Assembly: GCF_026104355.1 (NCBI RefSeq)
Contig: NZ_CP110535.1
Location: 2,356,001 to 2,420,000, forward strand
Source: Halomonas sp. BDJS001
GTDB lineage: Bacteria; Pseudomonadota; Gammaproteobacteria; Pseudomonadales; Halomonadaceae
Direction: 5' to 3'
DNA length: 64,000 bases
How positions within the stretch are numbered: the stretch's first letter is position 1; each line of letters opens with the position of its first letter. Shown one piece after another: positions 57,393 to 64,000 of this stretch. The translations under genes were made by a program, and so were the position numbers. The notes beneath the pieces were generated by a model. It did no database searches and was not told the origin of the DNA. It worked only from the letters and a program-made list of their open reading frames with translations.

Positions 57393-57744
57393 GTCAGTTT
57401 TTGGATTGAAACTGAGCATGAGCACCACATAATCAACGCCCATGCCAAAAAAACTAGGCGTCAACGAACTACTCGCCGCTGATCGTGGCGCAACCCAATA
57501 CCAAACCTGATTAATGCAGCCGCCCGCCGGTGCCACCTTTGGCGACTTATTCATGCAAGCGAAAAAGGTTTGCAACGCCACCGTGCTAGGCCTTGCCAAC
57601 AGCAGCGATGACAGCGAAGGCAGCATGCTTAACCCAGCCACTGACCGACCACTGAAGGATGGGGACATTATTTACTACATGGCCAATACGCGGCTTTCAC
57701 AGCAACAACTGAGTGAGCTGCTCACCGAGGCGCACACAGTGTAG
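57393..57744 (+). pseudogene. remnant of an ion-channel/RCK-type protein C-terminus
   Basis: The frame carries FWIETEHEHHIINAHAKK up to an A7 run, shifts, then reads LGVNELLAADRGATQYQT, an in-frame TGA (57508-57510), and continues LMQPPAGATFGDLFMQAKKVCNATVLGLAN to TAG 57742-57744 with DGDIIYYMANTRL. The pattern resembles the cytoplasmic end of potassium-channel NAD-binding (RCK) proteins. The N-terminal channel part is absent, so this is probably a decayed gene. Family assignment is tentative. Confidence 0.4.
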
Positions 57745-57747
57745 AAC

Positions 57748-60486
57748 TTAGACGTTGTTGCTGGCTTGGGGGTTACCTGCCCGCCGCAATACGACCTTCT
57801 CAACCTCCAGCACTATCATCATAGCGACACCGATAGTGATGATTAACACCCCATCGGTAATCCTCACTGGCCGACTATCAAACAGGTGATGCATTATCGG
57901 TAGATACGTGAAGGCAAGCTGAGCAATGAAGACCACCGTCACCGCTATCAACACAGCGGGGGTTCCCAACACGCCACGCCAGTTAAACGACGTCATGTGC
58001 AGGTAGCGCACATTGAACAGATAGAACACTTGAAGCACCACGACGGTGTTAACCACTAAAGTGCGACTCAAGGGCAGCTCATCTCCTCGGCCAAGCGAGT
58101 AGAAGAACATCCCTAGTGCTGCTATCAAAAACAAAAACGACACAAACACGATGCGCCATACCAGGAAGGGGGTCAATAGCCCCTGCCCTGGAGGCCTTGG
58201 CCGACGCTGCATGACATTGGGCTCAGCCTTCTCAAACGCCAGCGACAAGCCGAGAGTGACCGCCGTGATGAGATTGATCCATAGGATCTGGACGGCTGAC
58301 ATCGGCATGGCGAAACTAAACACAATCGCGGCAATGACAGCCAGCACTTGGCCCCCATTGGTCGGTAACGTCCAAGCCGTTACCTTGCGAATATTGTCGT
58401 AGACCACTCGGCCTTCATGCACTGCAGCCACGATAGAGGCGAAGTTATCGTCGAGCAGAACCATCTGTGAGGCTTCTTTTGCCGCATCGGTGCCTTTATG
58501 TCCCATACCAACACCAACATTTGCCTGCTTCAACGAGGGCGCATCATTAACGCCATCACCGGTCATAGCCACGATGGCACCGGTCGCTTGCAGCGCTCGA
58601 ACAATACGCAGTTTATGTTCGGGGTTGGTACGGGCAAAAACACTGGTCTCGCTAACGATGCCAGGTAGATCACTATCAGCAATGTCGTCGAGCTCACGCC
58701 CCGTTATTACGTGCGGGTCATCATCGAGCCCTAACTGGCGTGCAATAGCCGCTGCCGTCGCGGCGTGATCGCCGGTAATCATTTTCACCTTAATACCCGC
58801 GGAATGGCACTCTTTAATGGCGGCCATTGCCTCCTCCCGCGGCGGGTCGATAAAGCCGATTAAGCCAACAAAAACCAACTCATCATTGAGGTCAGCGAAC
58901 GACAGTTTATGGGTGCTGGGTGGAACCTGCTTAATCGCTAAACCGAGCACTCGCTCGCCCTGGGCAGCCGCCTTTGCGATACGTGCCGTCCAGGCATCCT
59001 TCTCCAGCGGCACGCTTCCCTCATCAGCCGCCTGAAGTGAGCATAGTTGCAGCAATTCGTCCGGAGCCCCCTTGACGAATACCCGTGCCCCCTCCGTCGC
59101 ATGGCAGTTTAGCGTGGCCATAAAGCGGTGCTTGGCATCAAAAGGGATCTCGGCAACGCGGGGCCACTCTCGCCGGGTGGCGTCAGGCTCCAGACCAGCC
59201 TTGATGGCCAATACTACTAGTGCCCCTTCCATAGGATCGCCTATCGCATGCCACTCTCCATCGCTATGGATCAGTTGGGCATCGTTGCACAGTAGTCCAG
59301 ACAGGATCAGGCTATCGATATCCGTCGGCCATGTATCTTTAGTGGCCTTCTCCGCCGTTAATTGTCCTTCCGGCACATAGCCCGCCCCCGACACCGTCAT
59401 GCGGCCACTAGGGGCCTCCAGTCGACGCACGGTCATTTCATTACGTGTTAGCGTACCGGTTTTGTCAGAGCAAATGACTGACGTTGCCCCGAGTGTTTCA
59501 ACTGCGGGCAACTGGCGGATAGCGGCGTTGCGTCGTGCCATACGCTGCACACCGATAGCCAGGGTGATGGTAATGACCGCTGGCAGGCCTTCTGGTATCG
59601 CTGCGACGGCCAAGGCCACCACCGCTATGAGCGCCTCCGACCAGACATGACCGCGCATCAATACCGCGAAGGCAAACAGTACGACGGTGACAGCCAACGT
59701 CACCCAGGTGAACTGCTTGCCGAAGCGATTTATCTGCTCCAGCAGCGGCGTGGTGAGTGGTTGAACATCGCGCAGCAGTGTACTGATTTGACCGATCTCA
59801 GTATCACTCCCGGTGGCCACCACAACCCCTGTCGCTTGCCCAGTGGCTACCAGCGTGCCTGAATAAGCCATGGAGTGACAGTCGCCTAACGCGGCCTCCT
59901 TTGGTGCTGGTGCCACCCGCTTCTCTGCCGCCACCGACTCGCCGGTCAAAATAGCTTCCTCGATTTGCAATGAGCTGGCACGAATCAGGCGCAGATCCGC
60001 AGGCACGCGATCTCCTGCTTCCAACGAAACAATGTCACCCAAAACAATCTCATCAACGGGCACTTCAGTATGTATTCCTTCCCTAACCAGGTGGGCTTGT
60101 GGTGCGATAAGGTTGCCGATTGCGTTGAGTGCTTTCTCTGCCTTACCTTCCTGCACAAAACCGACCACGGCGTTGACCAAAACCACGGCAACAATGACCG
60201 ACGCATCCACAAAATGCCCCAGCAAAGAAGCGGCGACGGCAGCCGCCAAAAGGAAATAGATCAGTGCGTTATGAAAATGCGCGAAGAATCGAAGCAGCAG
60301 ATGTCGACCAGCAACTGCCGGCAACTGGTTGCGTCCATACTTCTCTAATCGCCTTGCCGCCTCATCTACGCTCAGCCCCGATGGTGAAGTCTTCAAGTCG
60401 GCAAGGACATCCTCGGCGAGCCTGGCATGCACTGCTTTTGGCAGGCTTTCTGATAGCGCATCGGTGTGGGCAGTAGGGGTTTCCAT
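57748..60486 (-). CDS. P-type cation-transporting ATPase (P2-like)
   Basis: 912 aa. Domains in order: N-terminal cation ATPase region, TM1-2, actuator domain with TGES (about 181-184), TM3-4 with PEGLPA (about 298), phosphorylation site CSDKTGTL (Asp341), nucleotide-binding domain with KGAPDELL, hinge [15 protein letters not shown], and TM5-10. The TM6 motif reads [15 protein letters not shown], lacking the Asp of the Ca2+ pump NxxTD motif, so the ion is probably not Ca2+. It may be Na+, K+ or another cation. ATG 60486 has GGGAG 6 bp upstream; a TTG start at 60498 is possible. Confidence 0.9.
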   Translation of the reverse strand: METPTAHTDALSESLPKAVHARLAEDVLADLKTSPSGLSVDEAARRLEKYGRNQLPAVAGRHLLLRFFAHFHNALIYFLLAAAVAASLLGHFVDASVIVAVVLVNAVVGFVQEGKAEKALNAIGNLIAPQAHLVREGIHTEVPVDEIVLGDIVSLEAGDRVPADLRLIRASSLQIEEAILTGESVAAEKRVAPAPKEAALGDCHSMAYSGTLVATGQATGVVVATGSDTEIGQISTLLRDVQPLTTPLLEQINRFGKQFTWVTLAVTVVLFAFAVLMRGHVWSEALIAVVALAVAAIPEGLPAVITITLAIGVQRMARRNAAIRQLPAVETLGATSVICSDKTGTLTRNEMTVRRLEAPSGRMTVSGAGYVPEGQLTAEKATKDTWPTDIDSLILSGLLCNDAQLIHSDGEWHAIGDPMEGALVVLAIKAGLEPDATRREWPRVAEIPFDAKHRFMATLNCHATEGARVFVKGAPDELLQLCSLQAADEGSVPLEKDAWTARIAKAAAQGERVLGLAIKQVPPSTHKLSFADLNDELVFVGLIGFIDPPREEAMAAIKECHSAGIKVKMITGDHAATAAAIARQLGLDDDPHVITGRELDDIADSDLPGIVSETSVFARTNPEHKLRIVRALQATGAIVAMTGDGVNDAPSLKQANVGVGMGHKGTDAAKEASQMVLLDDNFASIVAAVHEGRVVYDNIRKVTAWTLPTNGGQVLAVIAAIVFSFAMPMSAVQILWINLITAVTLGLSLAFEKAEPNVMQRRPRPPGQGLLTPFLVWRIVFVSFLFLIAALGMFFYSLGRGDELPLSRTLVVNTVVVLQVFYLFNVRYLHMTSFNWRGVLGTPAVLIAVTVVFIAQLAFTYLPIMHHLFDSRPVRITDGVLIITIGVAMMIVLEVEKVVLRRAGNPQASNNV

Positions 60487-61012
60487 GCTGTCTCCCAAAC
60501 AAGCAAAAACTGAAGCAGTAAGGTTTTGTCGCTACAGATTGCAGCACCAGCGTTGCAGTGCCTGGCATCTGCTTAACCGGCTCGTAAAGGTAGGCGGCTG
60601 CAACCGTTGATTTACAATATGAAGTGCCTTGGCGAGAGCGCGCTTTTAGCAAACCTCAATGACATAAACAGCATGATTTTATCAGTTAACTCATTGATCT
60701 TAGCAAAGAGCTAGATAATGCTCACTACCATGCCCAAATTAAAAGAGTGCTAATCTTCACCTTCTATTATTGAGCCTAAATTAGCTGTAATTTTTTTTTG
60801 GAACAGTGTCAGCACACCCGCCAGGAGAAACATAAAATCCATCAAAAGCAGGAGCATAAGTCGTATTGAAACAAATACCCATTATACTTAACGGATACTC
60901 GCCAATAATTATTTCGCATAAAAACATTGATATCGATCAAGGTAGTAACAATTAATTTTTCAGTAAAAGTGACGAATACTATACTTTTCTGATCACGTAA
61001 GGAGGACAGACA
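60487..61012. other. 526-bp AT-rich intergenic region, no gene seen
   Basis: Between the P-type ATPase (minus) and the unknown gene at 61013 (plus). No reading frame looks coding and no RNA gene is recognised. It contains a T9 run near 60791, several AT-rich stretches, a perfect FNR/Anr box (60927-60940) and a -10-like TATACT at 60980-60985. It probably holds both divergent promoters. Confidence 0.6.
60927..60940. promoter_or_regulatory. perfect FNR/Anr-type box
   Basis: TTGAT-ATCG-ATCAA matches the FNR/Anr consensus TTGAT-N4-ATCAA exactly. Its centre lies about 58 bp before the start inferred from the TATACT at 60980-60985, near the class I distance. It predicts oxygen-limited control of the gene at 61013, and possibly of the divergent ATPase. 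Confidence 0.7.
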
Positions 61013-61387
61013 ATGACAACATCAGCGTTTCAAAAAGATTCCCCTAATACAGCCAATACCAACGTATTTAATAACAATGACTTGCTTGTTTTTTGGTATC
61101 AACCTTGGGTTGAAACATCTCATTCGGCAGCCAAGCTACACTGTATTTGGCTGGAAACACTTAATGACGCATTTCGCCATGAAATCGACTTTCTTGCGGC
61201 CATGGCACCCGTTTATAGCAAACTTACACACTGCATGCTGGGCGTCAACGGGCCGCTGACACCGGAATCGATGACATCCTGCTACCATCAAATCGCTGGC
61301 GAGATGACAGAAGCAACATTTAACCGTATACGCCGGGTATCGGAACTCAGCGAAGACTTTAAAGAGCGTATTTGGTGTGAACTGTAG
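61013..61387 (+). CDS. hypothetical helical protein, phasin-like composition, probably Anr-regulated
   Basis: 124 aa, not assigned to a family. The product is amphipathic and probably all helical (VFWYQPWVETSHSAAKLHCIW, then AFRHEIDFLAAMAPVYSKL), reminiscent of phasins, but no clear signature is visible. A consensus AAGGAGG (60999-61005) lies 7 bp before the ATG, indicating strong translation. The upstream FNR box suggests low-oxygen induction. A 17-bp stem terminator follows, so the gene is monocistronic. Confidence 0.75.
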   Translation: MTTSAFQKDSPNTANTNVFNNNDLLVFWYQPWVETSHSAAKLHCIWLETLNDAFRHEIDFLAAMAPVYSKLTHCMLGVNGPLTPESMTSCYHQIAGEMTEATFNRIRRVSELSEDFKERIWCEL

Positions 61388-61448
61388 GAAACGACATCGA
61401 TGCGGCCATCAACAGACGGCCTGATCGCTTAAACGCAGTGGCGCATTT

Positions 61449-61488
61449 GAAGAGCGGTGGCTGGGGACATGCCCAGCCACCGCTCTTC
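61449..61488. terminator. long-stem terminator between convergent genes
   Basis: A 17-bp perfect stem (61449-61465 with 61472-61488, core AGAGCGGTGGCTGGG) and 6-nt loop, flanked by TTT on each outer side. Serves the unknown gene and the convergent BCCT gene. Confidence 0.8.
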
Positions 61489-61521
61489 TATTTAATACCT
61501 ACTGTTTAACTATCTACTTGC

Positions 61522-63144
61522 CTATTCATCCGGCGCTAACTCCTCCCGCTTGGGTGGATTGCCCACCCTTACCTCGCTCAGATCCTCATGGGAAAGGCCC
61601 CGGTACAACGCGAACATCATAGCAAACACCAAAATGAACATTGGCAGGCCAACTACCGTAATCACTTCCTGCAAGGCGGTAAGCCCGGCATCACCTGCAA
61701 GCACAATCAGCATCGCGGCCAGCATGCCCTCAGAGACGCCCCAAAACACGCGTTGGTGCCATGGGCCGGGATCCGCACTGCCGGTGCATAGCATATCTAC
61801 AACCAGGGATGCAGAGTCGGATGAGGTGGCAAAGAAGATAGCGACGATCACAACGGCCAACCCCTGAATTAAGGTGGCGGCCGGGAAATTCTCAAAGAAC
61901 GCGAACATGGCGAGTGGAATGCTTTCACCTACGGCGGCGGATAAAAGGCCAGCCTGATCGCCCAGTGCTTCTCGGGCATCAGCGCCAATCCCATCAATCT
62001 CCATTGCCGACCAACCAAAGATCGCAAACCAAACCAACGTGAAGATGGAGGGGGCGAAAAGCACGCCAAGGACGAACTCGCGAATCGTACGCCCGCGTGA
62101 AATGCGCGCTACAAAGATGCCGATAAAGGGCGACCACGTTACCGTCCAGGCCCAATAGAAGACTGTCCAGCTACCCTGCCACCCCCAGGCACCGCCCTCT
62201 CTGGAGTAGCTTGCAAGCGTGTCATTCCAGAACGCCATCGGCAGCAGGTTCGTTATATAGAGGCCGAAGGTTTCGACCACCGCCCGCAAAAGGAAAACGG
62301 TCGAACCGGTAAAGAGCACAAACAGCAACAGGCCAACGGCCATGGCGATATTGATATTGGAGAGGCGCTTCACGCCTGAATCGAGCCCCGCGACAATCGA
62401 CCCCACGGCGACAGAGGTGAGTATGGCGATAATGATGACTTTGGTGATAACGGCATCTGGAATATCAAACAGTTCCGTTAGCCCCGCGTTGATCTGTTGG
62501 GTACCCAAGCCGATAGAGACGGCCACCCCAAACAGCGTGCCCAGTATCGCGAAGACATCAAGGGATTTGCCCAGCGGCCCGTAAATGCGCTCACCTAGCA
62601 GCGGATAAAATACTGAACTAAAGCGCATCGGCAAGTTGTAGCGATAGATGAAGTACGCAAACGCCAACCCTGGCATCGTGAAAATCGCCCAGGTATGCAG
62701 CCCCAGATGATAGATCGAAAAACTCATGGCATCGTCGGCGGCTTCCACAGAGAAAGGCACAACATCCGGCCTGGGTGGGTTAGAAAAGTGGGAAATAGGC
62801 TCCGCCACCCCCCAGAACATCAACACCGTTCCGATTCCCCCCGCGAACAGCATGGTGAACCAGGAAATATTGTCGTAGGCTGGCTTTGCATCATTGCCGC
62901 CCAAACGGATCGCCCCGTAACGGCTAAGCGCAGCCCACAGCAGAAAGGCCACCCAGCTCGTCACCCCTAAAATAAAGAACCAGCCAAGGTTGGTAACGAT
63001 CCACTCCCGCCCTGCACCAAAGGCCTCCCCTATGGGGCCCGGCGCAATCAGCAGCACCACAAGAAAAAGGATCATGATCCCTGCGGACGTAAAAAAAATA
63101 GTGGGATCCGTCTTGAGACCCAGTTTCCTCGCTAGTGCATCCAT
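61522..63144 (-). CDS. BCCT-family transporter (betaine/choline/carnitine type)
   Basis: 540 aa with 12 TM helices. Family motifs: the glycine-rich TM3 stretch AGGIGTVLMFWGVAEP, and the TM8 signature WTVFYWAWTVTWSPFIGIFVARISRGRT with its Trp cluster. BCCT carriers import compatible solutes such as glycine betaine, choline or ectoine by sodium or proton symport, fitting a halophile that also makes ectoine. Substrate is not decidable from sequence alone. GGAGG lies 6 bp before the ATG. Confidence 0.93.
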   Translation of the reverse strand: MDALARKLGLKTDPTIFFTSAGIMILFLVVLLIAPGPIGEAFGAGREWIVTNLGWFFILGVTSWVAFLLWAALSRYGAIRLGGNDAKPAYDNISWFTMLFAGGIGTVLMFWGVAEPISHFSNPPRPDVVPFSVEAADDAMSFSIYHLGLHTWAIFTMPGLAFAYFIYRYNLPMRFSSVFYPLLGERIYGPLGKSLDVFAILGTLFGVAVSIGLGTQQINAGLTELFDIPDAVITKVIIIAILTSVAVGSIVAGLDSGVKRLSNINIAMAVGLLLFVLFTGSTVFLLRAVVETFGLYITNLLPMAFWNDTLASYSREGGAWGWQGSWTVFYWAWTVTWSPFIGIFVARISRGRTIREFVLGVLFAPSIFTLVWFAIFGWSAMEIDGIGADAREALGDQAGLLSAAVGESIPLAMFAFFENFPAATLIQGLAVVIVAIFFATSSDSASLVVDMLCTGSADPGPWHQRVFWGVSEGMLAAMLIVLAGDAGLTALQEVITVVGLPMFILVFAMMFALYRGLSHEDLSEVRVGNPPKREELAPDE

Positions 63145-63252
63145 TATTATTCCTCCCCTGTCGTTCCAACAACATAGGAGTCATTGGCCGATAACGCCAA
63201 GGCGTCAGCGAACCTGGTTTTTCACTACGAAGGCTCCACCGCTTGACCATAG

Positions 63253-63264
63253 GCACGTACGTGC
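63253..63264. promoter_or_regulatory. 12-bp palindrome in the BCCT/DUF1538 intergenic region
   Basis: GCACGTACGTGC is a perfect 12-bp palindrome in the 283-bp gap between divergent genes, about 110 bp from the BCCT start. It is a possible operator; no known regulator is assigned. Confidence 0.3.
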
Positions 63265-63427
63265 GAGATTAACGCCCACAATATAAGTGATGGTTGCTTA
63301 GATAGGGGAAGTCACCGAGTCTGATCGTCTCTGACTCAAGTCATCTTCAGTGGGCTTTAACATGCTATTGTTTAGCTACCTGATACACCACAGGCACACA
63401 AGCTCATCGCTAACAGAGAGGTACTCA

Positions 63428-64000
63428 GTGTTCTACGTTCGCGCTTTCGGCCAATCGTTGTTACACGCCTTGAAAAATTTGTTGCCGATTGTGGCGGTCG
63501 TGGTGTTTTTCCAATTGGTCGTACTTCAACAAGCGCCTGAAAATACGCTGAGCATGGCAGTCGGTTTGTTAATCGTGGCGGTAGGCGTTGCGCTGTTTCT
63601 TCAGGGCCTTGAGTTGAGCATCTTTCCGGTCGGCAAAAGTTTGTCCAATCAATTTGCCAAAAGAGGCTCGGTGCCGATTCTACTGGCGTTTGGGTTTGCG
63701 ATGGGATTTTCTGCTGTGGTCGCCGAGCCGGCGCTAATTGCGGTCGCTCAGCAAGCCCAGGATATTAGCGCTGGCAAAATTGATGCACTCACACTCCGCT
63801 TGCTGGTTGCCATCTCCGTCGGCATGGTCATTGCGCTGGGGGTTTTCCGTATTATCATCGGCTACCCTCTGCACTGGTTTATGATCATAGGCTATATCAC
63901 GGTTGTCATTGTCACCTGGTTTGCCCCGGAAGAAATCATTGGCCTGGCCTATGACTCAGGGGGTGTTACCACCAATATTGTCACGGTTCCCCTGATTGCT
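63428..64000 (+). CDS. DUF1538 membrane protein, N-terminal part (3' end outside window)
   Basis: Open from GTG 63428 to the last base, 191 codons so far. AGAGAGG lies 6 bp before the GTG. The protein is hydrophobic with several TM helices, and contains LFLQGLELSIFPVGKSLSNQFAKRGS and GFSAVVAEPALIAVAQQAQDISAG, the repeat signature of DUF1538 permease-like proteins. Function unknown. Divergent from the BCCT gene. Confidence 0.85.
   Translation, partial: MFYVRAFGQSLLHALKNLLPIVAVVVFFQLVVLQQAPENTLSMAVGLLIVAVGVALFLQGLELSIFPVGKSLSNQFAKRGSVPILLAFGFAMGFSAVVAEPALIAVAQQAQDISAGKIDALTLRLLVAISVGMVIALGVFRIIIGYPLHWFMIIGYITVVIVTWFAPEEIIGLAYDSGGVTTNIVTVPLIA

Overview
The window looks like the chromosome of a moderately halophilic gammaproteobacterium, most probably Halomonas or a close relative in the Halomonadaceae. 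The reasons are a complete ectABC ectoine operon with its own promoter and terminator, a BCCT compatible-solute carrier, acidic protein composition, and gammaproteobacterial gene orders (ruvC-ruvAB-ybgC-tolQRAB-pal-cpoB, tamAB, yccA next to tusDCBE). This is inference from gene content; no rRNA or tRNA gene is visible.

Layout. 1-10 kb: end of an FmdB-type zinc ribbon gene, aspS, the Holliday-junction genes ruvC/ruvA/ruvB, then the envelope-division operon ybgC-tolQRAB-pal-cpoB. 10-22 kb: yciK, gph and ubiG, galU with a divergent UDP-glucose dehydrogenase-like gene, an unknown membrane coiled-coil protein, and the tamA/tamB outer-membrane translocation pair. 21.6-25.2 kb: redox and CO2 genes (msrA, a cytochrome c', beta-carbonic anhydrase, glutathione reductase). 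25.4-27.9 kb: ectABC. 28.7-32.1 kb: a tight three-gene cassette of retropepsin-like lipoprotein, inactive-transglutaminase/multi-TM protein and ATP-grasp ligase, the best candidate here for a poorly understood system. 32.1-37 kb: zur-hisI-yidD, then sufE and nfuA (Fe-S assembly) separated by a tyrosine recombinase and a divergent KfrA-like gene that share an AT-rich, strongly palindromic intergenic region. 37-47.8 kb: metH, a MATE pump, cysI with a DUF934 gene, and small enzymes. 48-53.3 kb: pdxH, a Pat-type protein acetyltransferase divergent from an HDAC-family deacetylase, and an XRE-cupin regulator. 53.3-55.5 kb: the tus tRNA-thiolation relay and a yccA-like membrane protein. 55.7-64 kb: a secreted dienelactone hydrolase, very small genes, a channel-gene remnant, a P-type cation ATPase, an unknown gene behind a perfect FNR/Anr box, a BCCT transporter and a truncated DUF1538 gene.

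Four otherwise normal genes (gph, the UDP-glucose dehydrogenase-like gene, tamB, tusE) are each broken by a one-base deficit in a homopolymer run. That pattern suggests sequencing or assembly error more than decay. Adding one base restores the expected full-length protein in every case, so they are annotated as frameshifted CDS over their full span.

Start codons were moved downstream of the longest reading frame wherever a Shine-Dalgarno sequence, signal peptide or family length supported it. Function calls come from recognising protein families by eye; no database search was run.
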